From Deltaproteobacteria bacterium (GTDB lineage: Bacteria > Myxococcota_A > Polyangia > HGW-17), in assembly GCA_003249585.1 (NCBI GenBank), contig QKIM01000629.1, positions 1 through 7,703 of the forward strand: a DNA stretch of 7,703 nucleotides, written 5' to 3'. The notes under the pieces were generated by a model. The model had not been told where the DNA came from. It did no database searches and saw nothing but the letters and a program-made list of their open reading frames with translations. The first letter of the stretch is position 1; the number at the start of each line of letters is the position of its first letter. Positions 1 through 6,283 of this stretch are shown here, piece by piece. Made by a program: the position numbers and the translations under genes.

Positions 1-2
1 GG

Positions 3-392
3 GAGATCGGGCAGGTCATCCTGAACCTGGTGGTGAACAGCGCCCAGTCCATCAAGAGCAAACAGGAAAAGACGGAGAAGATGGGGCTCATCGAGATCAT
101 CACCCGCGAGTGCGCCGAGGGCGTGGAGATCGTGCTTGCGGACACGGGGACGGGTATCCCCTCGGCCATCCAGGAGCAGGTCTTCGAGCCCTTCTTCACC
201 ACCAAGGAGGTGGGCAAGGGGACGGGACAAGGGCTCTACATGGTGCACACCATCGTGCACAACCACGGGGGCCAGGTCTGGTTCGACTCCTCCGAGGAGA
301 AGGGGACGATCTTCCACATTGTGCTGCCCCTGAGGCCCACCGAGGAGGAGGTGGAGGAGCCCGACCACAACACGGCTCGGGTGCAGATGTGA
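3..392 (+). CDS. Sensor histidine kinase, C-terminal ATPase domain (5' end off window)
   Basis: This is the last ~129 residues of a two-component sensor histidine kinase; the first whole codon in the window is at base 3 and the gene begins upstream. The visible part is the HATPase_c domain that binds ATP and phosphorylates the kinase's own histidine. It shows an N box (QVILNLVVNSAQSI, at the left edge), a G1 box (DTGTGIP), an F box (VFEPFFTTKEVGKG) and a G2 box (GKGTGQGL), ending in the usual strand (FHIVLPL). A short acidic tail of about 19 residues follows. No receiver domain is attached at the C terminus. The sensor region, the phospho-accepting His and the partner regulator are outside the window, so the signal is unknown. 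It converges on the FGE-like gene, with 43 bases between the two stop codons. Confidence 0.93.
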   Translation, partial: EIGQVILNLVVNSAQSIKSKQEKTEKMGLIEIITRECAEGVEIVLADTGTGIPSAIQEQVFEPFFTTKEVGKGTGQGLYMVHTIVHNHGGQVWFDSSEEKGTIFHIVLPLRPTEEEVEEPDHNTARVQM

Positions 393-435
393 CGGGTCAT
401 CCCGCGACGAGTGACACCGGCTGCCGCGGTGACGG

Positions 436-1620
436 CTACTCCCCGTCTGGATGATCCATGCAGCAGCGGAAGCCGATCTCGTAGAAGCGGAACCCGTCTC
501 CATGGGTGGTGATGTTGTTCTGACAGGTGCGCGTGTCCGCCCAGTAACGCCCCTTGAGGTTCCCGTGGAAGTCCGTGGTGCCTCCGTCGGCCCGTCGGGT
601 CCACTCCTCCACGTTCCCCGTCAGGTCGAAGATGGCGTTGACGTTGGTGCATCCCTCGTTGGATCCCGATGGCTCGGCCTGGTAGAGGTCCATCACGTGG
701 GCTGCGGACTCGGCGGCGGCTGTGGAGGTGTCGGTGACCAGCTGGATCAACTCTTCGAGGGTCTCGACCTCGGGCGTAGCGACGCCATAGGGCCACTGGC
801 TCAGGAGGGTCTGGTTGTAGGAGAGCCACGTCTCGTCATCGTTGCAGACACCCGGGACGCGGGTGTCTCCGTAGACATAGGCCGTCTGGTCCGGCCCCTC
901 GCACATGGCCGTCCACTCCGTGTCCAGGCACAATCGTTTGCCCCGAGCGACGCACCATGCATCGGCCTCGTTGAAGGTGAACATGACGAAGGGCAGTCCT
1001 CCGGCGACGCCAGGGGCCTCGTAGAGGTCCATGCACGAGGTCCCCGTATCGGCCATGCCCTCGGGGCATTTCTGACAATTCCCCTCGACGCAGTAGGTGG
1101 CGCAGCCGTCGTCGTGGCCCGAAGCCACCGCCTCGCAGACACCTCCAACACTACAGCGCTCGCAGGGACCGTCACAGGGGTCAAGACAGCACAGGCCGTC
1201 CGTGCAGATGCCGCTCTCGCACTGCGTCCCCGCCTCACATCCATCTCCGGCGCTCCCCAGGCAGGTCCCATCGTGGCAGTTGTCCGTGACGCACATGGCG
1301 TCACGATCACAGGGGCTCCCGATCCCCAGGTAGCCCTGACACTGCTCCCCACTGCACCAGCCGTAGAGACAGTCCGAGTCCTCGACACAGGCCACACACC
1401 TCCCGTCATCGGCGCACACGCCCTCCGGGCAGTGCCCGTCGGCGGTGCACTCCACGCAGCGATACAGATCGGAACAGTGCCCAACCCCACAGTCCCCGTC
1501 ATCGCCACACTCCACACAGCTCCCCGCGACGTCGACCTGCCCCGACGGACATCCCCCGTCATCACAGCCAGCGGCCACAAGGAAAAAAAGAGCCCAGAGC
1601 CAGTGTCTGAAGACGTCCAT
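436..1620 (-). CDS. Cys-rich lipoprotein with FGE-sulfatase (SUMF1-like) domain
   Basis: Predicted surface or periplasmic lipoprotein of 394 residues. The frame is open from a GTG at 1626, but the ATG at 1620 is preferred: GGAGG (1630-1626) lies 5 bases before it and overlaps the GTG. A short signal peptide ends in a lipobox-like VAAGC with Cys19. Residues 35-93 hold three tandem ~20-residue repeats of the form C-V-x-C-x5-C-x4-C. More Cys-rich sequence of another pattern (DGLCCLDPC and similar) runs to about residue 185. Residues ~186-394 form an FGE-sulfatase domain, shown by CMDLYEAP, ARGKRLCLDTEW, DLTGNVEEW and a terminal GFRCC. This fold includes the enzyme that makes formylglycine in sulfatases, but the paired active-site cysteines of that enzyme are not evident, so catalysis is doubtful. 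The gene lies 74 bases downstream of the CapA-like gene on the same strand and may be co-transcribed. Family assignment is good; the role is unknown. Confidence 0.88.
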   Translation of the reverse strand: MDVFRHWLWALFFLVAAGCDDGGCPSGQVDVAGSCVECGDDGDCGVGHCSDLYRCVECTADGHCPEGVCADDGRCVACVEDSDCLYGWCSGEQCQGYLGIGSPCDRDAMCVTDNCHDGTCLGSAGDGCEAGTQCESGICTDGLCCLDPCDGPCERCSVGGVCEAVASGHDDGCATYCVEGNCQKCPEGMADTGTSCMDLYEAPGVAGGLPFVMFTFNEADAWCVARGKRLCLDTEWTAMCEGPDQTAYVYGDTRVPGVCNDDETWLSYNQTLLSQWPYGVATPEVETLEELIQLVTDTSTAAAESAAHVMDLYQAEPSGSNEGCTNVNAIFDLTGNVEEWTRRADGGTTDFHGNLKGRYWADTRTCQNNITTHGDGFRFYEIGFRCCMDHPDGE

Positions 1621-1645
1621 GTACACCTCCCGAGATGGCTTCAGT

Positions 1646-1659
1646 GTACCACACGGTAC
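1646..1659. repeat. Short inverted repeat upstream of the FGE-like gene
   Basis: GTACC-ACAC-GGTAC, two perfect 5-base arms around a 4-base loop, 26 bases upstream of the ATG at 1620. Read on the minus strand, a weak -10-like TACACT (1648-1643) overlaps one arm, with TG one base before it as in extended -10 sites. It could be an operator or a leader hairpin, or chance. No good -35 element is seen, and no T-run follows that would make it a terminator for the upstream gene. Confidence 0.25.
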
Positions 1660-1694
1660 GGCCCGTGGTCGCCATCAGCCTGATTTTTTATCCG

Positions 1695-3101
1695 TCATCT
1701 CGGAGTCTCGGGGAGATTCTGATACATGGCCCTGAGAACTCCCAGCCGATGTTCCACCGCCCGGCAGGTGTCCACCCTGCCCTCCATGCAGGTCCGCGAT
1801 GTCCGGCGGCGGGAGAGCTCCCGGCGCAGATCGACGAGCGCGTAGTGTCGATCACGTGCCGCTCCCCGGACCATGGAGAAGGCCGGCGCCCAGGAGACCT
1901 CGACACGGGGCCGGCGGCCCCTCTCTGGCGCCACCGTGAGGGTGAGCACCACAGAGTCGCTGCGCCCCGCGGCCTCTTTGCGGTAGTGGGCAAGCGTCTC
2001 GATCCCCATGGCGTTCAGGGAGTTCCCCAGGCTGAAGATGACGAACCCCCGGCGCCCATCCGGGAGGAGGACCCGGGACGCGGGCTGGAGAACGTGAGGG
2101 TGATGTCCCAGGATCACGTCGGCCCCGCCCCTGATCAACTTCGACGCCACGGCGCGCTGGTACGTGGAGGGACGGTTGTCAAACTCCCAGCCCCAGTGGA
2201 GGCTGAGCACGAGCAGGTCCACCTTCGGCCTGTTCCTGGTCACCATTTCCAGGGCCCGCTGCACGCCGGGGGGATCGTGCTCGTTCATGAACCCGATGGT
2301 GTAGCGTTTCAACCGGAAGGTCTTCTGGCGGACGTTGGTGAAGGCTGCAAAGGCGAGAACCCCGATGCGCACCCCCCGGATGTTGACGACGACCAGCGGG
2401 TCCCGGTCACGGGGCGTCACCCCGACGCTGCCCAGCCCCTCGGCCTCGAGGTTCTCCAGGGTCTGTGCGAGCCCCTCGGGACCCTGGTCGAGGATGTGGT
2501 TGTTGGCGACGCCCAGCAGTGTGAAGCCGGCCCTGTGCACCCCTCGGAGCATGGCCCGGTCCGATCGGAAGGCGGGGGCAGGCGCCAGGAGGTTGGCCCG
2601 CCTGAGCCGCGCGCTCCAGGGCACCTCGGTCACCGGGGTCTCCAGGTTGCCGAAGACGAGATCTGCGGCCTTGAAGGCGGGGAGGAAATCATCGAAGGCC
2701 CGGGTCCAGCGCTCGGAGGACCCCCCCATGGCCTTGAGGAGGCGATCCTGGGCCATGAGATCCCCCACGGCCACGATGCGGACGGGCCGATCGTTTTTCG
2801 GCATAGCCAGGGATCTGTCCGGCGAGGGCGCGATCGCTCCTCTCCCTGGCGACGTCATGGGTCGGGAGGGCCCGGGGATGGCACGCTTCGTGACTGGACC
2901 CATGGCTTTCGGCGGCGCCATGTCCCGCACAGGGGGCGCGGCCATGGAGGGAACGGGGCTCTCCTGGGCGCTGGCTCCCGACTCCCCGGCGCGGCACCCG
3001 GAGGCGCCTGCGATGTACAGCACCAGCGTCACAGCGACGAGGCAGCGTCCCCGACGGAAACCGCCTCGCGGGGTACCTGGGATGTGCAGAGCTTCAGGCA
3101 T
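1695..3101 (-). CDS. CapA-family (PGA_cap) metallophosphatase-like lipoprotein
   Basis: A 468-residue CapA-family protein. The family is named for the CapA protein of poly-gamma-glutamate capsule synthesis and has a metallophosphatase-like fold, but many members have no known substrate. The frame opens at 3149; the ATG at 3101 is preferred because GAGAGG sits 6 bases upstream. An Arg-rich start, a hydrophobic stretch and ASGC (Cys36) indicate a lipoprotein signal. Residues ~37-106 are a Pro/Ala/Ser/Met-rich linker with no predicted fold. The PGA_cap domain follows: VGDLM (112-116), GNLETP (151-156), ANNHILDQG (199-207), LHWGWE (301-306), GADVILGHHPH (326-336) and FSLGN (356-360). These Asp, Asn, His and Glu positions match the family's presumed metal site. 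About 80 basic residues follow the domain. No capB or capC is nearby, so a capsule role is not supported. It is transcribed away from the lipoprotein gene at 3235. Confidence 0.9.
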   Translation of the reverse strand: MPEALHIPGTPRGGFRRGRCLVAVTLVLYIAGASGCRAGESGASAQESPVPSMAAPPVRDMAPPKAMGPVTKRAIPGPSRPMTSPGRGAIAPSPDRSLAMPKNDRPVRIVAVGDLMAQDRLLKAMGGSSERWTRAFDDFLPAFKAADLVFGNLETPVTEVPWSARLRRANLLAPAPAFRSDRAMLRGVHRAGFTLLGVANNHILDQGPEGLAQTLENLEAEGLGSVGVTPRDRDPLVVVNIRGVRIGVLAFAAFTNVRQKTFRLKRYTIGFMNEHDPPGVQRALEMVTRNRPKVDLLVLSLHWGWEFDNRPSTYQRAVASKLIRGGADVILGHHPHVLQPASRVLLPDGRRGFVIFSLGNSLNAMGIETLAHYRKEAAGRSDSVVLTLTVAPERGRRPRVEVSWAPAFSMVRGAARDRHYALVDLRRELSRRRTSRTCMEGRVDTCRAVEHRLGVLRAMYQNLPETPR

Positions 3102-3177
3102 GGAGATCCTCTCACCCCCGAGTGTGCCACATCGCCGCCTCCCCCACAACCGGACCGGGATTTTTTATTTTTATATA

Positions 3178-3205
3178 TTGACAAATTTACCTTCAGGGCT
3201 ATTGT
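3178..3205 (+). promoter_or_regulatory. Candidate sigma-70 promoter for the lipoprotein at 3235
   Basis: A perfect TTGACA (3178-3183) is followed after 16 bases by TATTGT (3200-3205, 4 of 6 consensus bases). The A/T run just upstream (3161-3177) resembles an UP element. An alternative is TTTACC (3186-3191) with TATAAA (3211-3216) at a longer 19-base spacing. Either start would leave a short leader before the GGAGG at 3225-3229. The call rests on consensus matches only. Confidence 0.45.
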
Positions 3206-3224
3206 TACTGTATAAATTATCTTT

Positions 3225-3229
3225 GGAGG
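3225..3229 (+). promoter_or_regulatory. Ribosome binding site fixing the start at 3235
   Basis: GGAGG with a 5-base spacer before ATG at 3235-3237. It decides the start, because the same frame stays open upstream to 2335, antisense through the CapA-like gene. Confidence 0.8.
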
Positions 3230-3234
3230 CGACC

Positions 3235-4260
3235 ATGCACCACCCCATACTCAAACTCCTCACCGCGCTCGTTGTCTTTACCTCCTGCTCCACAAAAAAT
3301 GAGGCGAACACCTCAGACACCGACTCGGACAAAGAATCGGTCACCGTCTCCGTCACCGCAGCCGCGGGCGGTGTCCTGATCCTGAGCGACGGCGCCCAGG
3401 CCGCCTTCGGTCCCGGAGCGCTCGCCGCCGATGGGGAGGTCACCCTCTCCAGGATCTCCTGTGGAGGGTTCGTGCAGGGTGAGGGATTCGGCAGCTGCCT
3501 CTACGAGATCACCTCGACCGTGCCCCTCGCGGGCCGCTACAACGTCTCCCTCCCTGCCGATCCGGATCGCGGCGATCCCGACTGCCTTCTGGCCATGACC
3601 GAAGAGGGCTTCCGCTGCCTCGGGGACTCTGTCATCCTGGAGACCCCAACGGCAGGGACCGCCTCGGTCTTCACCTCCTTCATCCTGGGTGCCAGCTCCA
3701 CGAAGCTCTCCATGCCCTCAAACGCCCTCACGGACCTGGAGGCGGACCTGTGCCGCTCGGGAGATCTTCTGGGGACCTGGCAGTTGCTCTACGCCCTGGG
3801 GACGGTCACGGACGTCACAGGTGAATCCTGGTCTGGAGGTCCCGACTTCGAGGGGACCTGCGAGGAGGGAGACCACTACCTGACCCACACCTTCACCCAC
3901 AACGAGCGCCTCACCTTCACGGACGTCCCCTCGGACGACGGCGGTTTTGGCTTTGAGTTCTCCATCTACGACAGCATCTACGAATATTCGGTCACCACCG
4001 ATGAGTGCCTCGAGCGACTGGACCTCTCCTGCACCCAGGATGTCTGCGTGGACGAGGGGGGGATCTGCTCCTGCTACTTCATGTCCTCCGAGGGAGCCTC
4101 CTCCGGAGGTATCTTCTACTACCTCGACGGGGAGGGGCGGTGGCTCACGGGCCCGGGCGGCGAGGTGAAGGACTACTGCGTCTCGGACAACCTCCTCGTG
4201 GTCTACGAGCACGGCATGGGCTCGGGCATGGTGCTCAAGCTCTACGAGCGGACCGAATAG
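3235..4260 (+). CDS. Hypothetical lipoprotein with ZU5-like and possible lipocalin-like parts
   Basis: A 341-residue predicted lipoprotein that I do not recognise as a named family. A short signal (Lys7, then LLTALVVFTSC, Cys18) precedes an acidic Ser/Thr/Asp linker (~19-35). Position -3 to the Cys is Phe, so the lipobox is imperfect. Residues ~36-75 follow the ZU5-like pattern of a GG turn, a DG turn and PGAL (GGVLILSDG, FGPGALAADGEVTL), suggesting a beta-sandwich. Residues ~172-341 start with GDLLGTWQLL and end with a strand-like MVLKLYERTE, a layout seen in lipocalin-like secreted proteins; this is inference. The protein has many cysteines (76, 88, 117, 128, 172, 209 and a cluster near 258-280), fitting disulfides outside the cytoplasm. 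It has its own promoter and a strong ribosome site. It is convergent with the ECF ATPase, whose open frame runs antisense through bases 3718-4260. Confidence 0.8.
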   Translation: MHHPILKLLTALVVFTSCSTKNEANTSDTDSDKESVTVSVTAAAGGVLILSDGAQAAFGPGALAADGEVTLSRISCGGFVQGEGFGSCLYEITSTVPLAGRYNVSLPADPDRGDPDCLLAMTEEGFRCLGDSVILETPTAGTASVFTSFILGASSTKLSMPSNALTDLEADLCRSGDLLGTWQLLYALGTVTDVTGESWSGGPDFEGTCEEGDHYLTHTFTHNERLTFTDVPSDDGGFGFEFSIYDSIYEYSVTTDECLERLDLSCTQDVCVDEGGICSCYFMSSEGASSGGIFYYLDGEGRWLTGPGGEVKDYCVSDNLLVVYEHGMGSGMVLKLYERTE

Positions 4261-4944
4261 TTTACCTGGTGAGGCCCCAGCGGGCCCGTCGGTGATCCCG
4301 GACACCAGCCGACCCTCCTCAAGGAGCAGATACCGACCACACAAAGCCCGTGCGAAGGGGATATCGTTGGTGGCGCACAGGATGGTCGTCCCCTCCAGGG
4401 AGGCGAGGAGCTCGGCCAGGCGGACCTTGGCCACGGGATCCAGCGCCGCCGAGGGCTCGTCCAGGAGGAGCAGCGGAGCCCCCGTGACCAGGGCGCCCGC
4501 CAGGGCCACCCGCTGCTTCTGCCCGTGGGAGAGCTCGTGCACAGAACCTGAAGCCCTGTCTTCCATGCCCAGACGCGCCAGCATCCATCGGGCCGCGTCG
4601 TGGGCCTCCTTCATGGCGACTCCACGGCGCACAAGCCCGTAGGCGACGTCGTCGAGGACCCTCGGGAAGAGGAGCTGGTCCTCGGGGACGTTGAAGAGAT
4701 ACCCCAGTCTTTCCCGGATTTTCGGCGCCGAGCGGGGCGTGAGCTTCATCCCCTCCACGCGTACCTCACCGCTACAGGGGAACAGACAGGCGATGGTGCT
4801 CAGCAGGGTGGTCTTCCCCGAGCCGTTGAGCCCCGTGAGCGCCACCCGCTCCCCAGCCTCCAGCGCGAGGGAGATGCCGTCCAGGAGGGGCCGCTCCCGA
4901 CCGGGGAGCCGCACGGTCACGTCTCGCAGGGAGAGCACGGTCAT
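3718..4944 (-). CDS. ECF transporter ATP-binding protein (A component), C-terminal end uncertain
   Basis: ATPase that powers an energy-coupling-factor importer. The start at 4944 is set by an ATGA overlap with the stop of the T-component gene. Visible motifs: Walker A GLNGSGKTT (38-46), Q-loop Gln90 in NVPEDQLLF (a CbiO/EcfA-like form), signature LSHGQKQR (138-145), Walker B LLLLDEP (158-164) and D-loop SAALD. The H-loop reads ATNDIPF, with Asn193 (codon 4368-4366, AAC) where His is expected. Recognisable ABC sequence ends near residue 217 (base ~4294). The frame then continues without a stop to 3718, giving 408 residues, the last ~180 antisense to the lipoprotein gene. That tail resembles nothing I know. 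A one-base shift would end the protein at TAA 4264-4262, about 227 residues, normal for this family. No second ATPase is seen, so a homodimer is likely. The ATPase call is secure; the 3' boundary is not. Confidence 0.85.
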   Translation of the reverse strand: MTVLSLRDVTVRLPGRERPLLDGISLALEAGERVALTGLNGSGKTTLLSTIACLFPCSGEVRVEGMKLTPRSAPKIRERLGYLFNVPEDQLLFPRVLDDVAYGLVRRGVAMKEAHDAARWMLARLGMEDRASGSVHELSHGQKQRVALAGALVTGAPLLLLDEPSAALDPVAKVRLAELLASLEGTTILCATNDIPFARALCGRYLLLEEGRLVSGITDGPAGASPGKLFGPLVELEHHARAHAVLVDHEEVVRDAVVLHLAARAREPPPLPVEVVEDTSGGGSLGGHEVAGADPPLVHADILGAGEVQSLEALIGGDRIFVDAVVDGELKAKTAVVRGDVREGEALVVGEGVGQVVVSLLAGPLEVGTSRPGFTCDVRDRPQGVEQLPGPQKISRAAQVRLQVREGV

Positions 4945-5663
4945 GGCAGCACCCTCAGGACCACCGAGGTCGCCACCCACAAAACGAAGAAGGCACCGAA
5001 GAGCACCGAACCCGTGGTCAGGGGCCAGGAGCGGAAGGAGACCGCCGTGGAGGGGATACCACGCACGGTCATGGCGTCCGTCAGTCGGGTGGAGCGATAG
5101 AGGACCCTGGGGAGCCAGACCCGGGGGATGGCGGTGATCATGCCGGAGAAGGCACGCTCACGGCCGCCCCGAACTCGGATGGCGTCGATGATGCGACCCG
5201 TCTCCTCCGAGAGGTTCCGGATCTGGAAGACGATACCCACAAGGAGCGTACGAAGGGTGTGGGGACCAGGCACCCGACAGAGCCCCTCGTGGAGGTCTGC
5301 GGCGCTCATGCTGCGCACCGTGGTGACCGAGAGAAGGGCGATGAAGAGCCCCCGGAGCACAATGGCCAGGGGAACCTCCAGGGCGGCCCGGGCCCGCGCG
5401 ATGCCTCCACCATCCATGGACAGGTATTTGAGGCCGTAAGTCGTCAGGAAGAAGGGGAGGAAGAAGAGGGCGAAGAACCCCGCCCGCCGCAGCACCTGCC
5501 GGGGTTTGACACCCAGGTAGACGGTCCATAACAGGAAGGTGAGGAGCGAAAAGAGGACACCTCGCCAGGATCGGGGGTCTGTCACGATCACCGCAGCCAA
5601 GGCACAACACAGCCCGAAGAGCACAAGCCCCGGGGACCTTCTGCGTGCAGCATCAGCTCTCAC
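4941..5663 (-). CDS. ECF transporter transmembrane component T (EcfT/CbiQ family)
   Basis: The 240-residue membrane scaffold joining the S component to the ATPases. The frame is open from 5879, but the upstream part is antisense-like and overlaps the methyltransferase gene. The chosen start is GTG at 5663, which shares GTGA with the methyltransferase stop and gives a normal family length. Arg-rich residues 2-9 precede hydrophobic segments at about 11-27, 35-50, 62-79 and 97-115, with another at 217-238. The cytoplasmic coupling region carries the two family motifs in slightly altered form: AIRVRGG (161-167) and DAMTVRG (196-202), corresponding to the Ala-Arg-Gly/Ser signatures that dock into the ATPases. 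It ends in an ATGA overlap with the ATPase start, which should keep the two subunits in step. Confidence 0.9.
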   Translation of the reverse strand: MRADAARRRSPGLVLFGLCCALAAVIVTDPRSWRGVLFSLLTFLLWTVYLGVKPRQVLRRAGFFALFFLPFFLTTYGLKYLSMDGGGIARARAALEVPLAIVLRGLFIALLSVTTVRSMSAADLHEGLCRVPGPHTLRTLLVGIVFQIRNLSEETGRIIDAIRVRGGRERAFSGMITAIPRVWLPRVLYRSTRLTDAMTVRGIPSTAVSFRSWPLTTGSVLFGAFFVLWVATSVVLRVLP

Positions 5664-6283
5664 AGTCTCACTCTTTTCCGGGCCGTCACCAGATACCGCT
5701 CCTCGTCGTCGACGATGCCCTCGACGGTGAAGCCGTTGCGTTCGAAACAGGCGGCGGTCTCCGTTCCGGGCCCGAGGACGTCGTGGCGCACATCGTCCCC
5801 CGAGCCGCCGTGGATGGCGTTGATGTCGGCCCTGGAGACCAGATGCCACACGTGCACCAGGCCACCGTCCCGCAGACACCGCCCGAACTCCCTCACGTGT
5901 TCGTCACAGTCCGCGAGGTGGGGCCACACGTGCAGACAGAAGACACGGTCCAGGCTCCCGTCGGGGAGGGGCAGATCGTGGGAGCTGGCATCGAGAAACC
6001 GCACCCGGGGATCGCGCACCTTCTCCCTCGCGATGTCGAGCATCCCGGTGGAGATATCCACGGCGATGACCTCGCCGCTCGGGTCGAGGCGTGTGAGGAG
6101 CGCCTCGGTGAGGTTTCCCGTACCGCAGCCCACATCGAGGATGCGCTCCGCAGGCCCGACCCCGAGCTCTTCGAAACCCTCAAGGAGTTTTCGGCGGACG
6201 GCGACAAGGTCCTCCCGGGCGTCCCACCGGGGAGCCAGATCGTCGAAAAAAACACGCCAGCGCTCGATATCGTTGTGTCTCAT
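5660..6283 (-). CDS. Class I SAM-dependent methyltransferase in the ECF operon
   Basis: A soluble 207-residue methyltransferase. The start ATG at 6283 has AAGGAG 4 bases upstream and overlaps the S-component stop (ATGA). Rossmann motifs are clear: motif I ILDVGCGTGNL (48-58), the acidic ribose-binding Asp76 in VIAVDIS, and a post-II motif HDLPLPDGSLDRVFCLHVW (102-120). The C-terminal half has HVWHLVSRADINAIH (144-158), which may form part of the substrate pocket. The N-terminal helix (FFDDLAPRWD) is typical of UbiE/small-molecule methyltransferases. No signal peptide or membrane segment is seen, so it acts in the cytoplasm. Its place between the S and T genes, with overlaps on both sides, suggests it acts on the imported compound or on a product made from it; the acceptor is unknown. 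Confidence 0.92.
   Translation of the reverse strand: MRHNDIERWRVFFDDLAPRWDAREDLVAVRRKLLEGFEELGVGPAERILDVGCGTGNLTEALLTRLDPSGEVIAVDISTGMLDIAREKVRDPRVRFLDASSHDLPLPDGSLDRVFCLHVWPHLADCDEHVREFGRCLRDGGLVHVWHLVSRADINAIHGGSGDDVRHDVLGPGTETAACFERNGFTVEGIVDDEERYLVTARKRVRL

Larger units (their letters stand above)
3102..3234. promoter_or_regulatory. Divergent intergenic region with AT-rich block
   Basis: These 133 bases separate the starts of two divergent lipoprotein genes. Bases 3159-3224 are only about one fifth G+C by hand count, against very G+C-rich surroundings. The block includes runs such as TTTTTTATTTTTATATAT (3161-3178). Promoters for both directions are expected here. On the minus strand I found only a weak TTGTGG/CACACT pair at 17-base spacing for the CapA-like gene. 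No riboswitch-like structure was recognised. Confidence 0.6.

Noticed and set aside
393..435. Possible bidirectional terminator between the convergent histidine kinase and FGE-like genes
   Set aside because: Only a weak CACCG/CGGTG stem with a 7-base loop is present and no T-run on either strand.
451..1683. 410-codon open frame on the plus strand
   Set aside because: It is antisense to the FGE-like gene, whose Cys repeats, lipobox and conserved motifs are clear. The translation is low in complexity (Val/Pro/Ala/Gly/His) with no domain.
1684..1689. T-run (TTTTTT) downstream of the CapA-like gene
   Set aside because: It is a T-run only on the plus strand, where no gene ends, and no G+C-rich hairpin precedes it. 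On the minus strand it reads as A's, so it does not terminate the CapA-like transcript.
1635..3215. 526-codon open frame on the plus strand
   Set aside because: It is antisense to the CapA-like gene and shows no recognisable motif or credible start; it is open because of G+C-rich codon use on the other strand.
2335..3234. Upstream 300-codon extension of the lipoprotein frame
   Set aside because: The extension is antisense to the CapA-like gene. The GGAGG plus ATG at 3235, directly followed by a signal peptide, marks the true start.
4273..4286. Hairpin GGCCC-CAGC-GGGCC just after the lipoprotein stop
   Set aside because: The stem is perfect but only 5 base pairs, with no T-run in either direction, and it lies inside the ATPase frame. 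Terminator function is not supported.
5664..5879. Upstream extension of the T-component frame
   Set aside because: It overlaps the methyltransferase gene in another frame and is an Arg-rich shadow. GTG at 5663 overlapping the previous stop gives a normal EcfT length.
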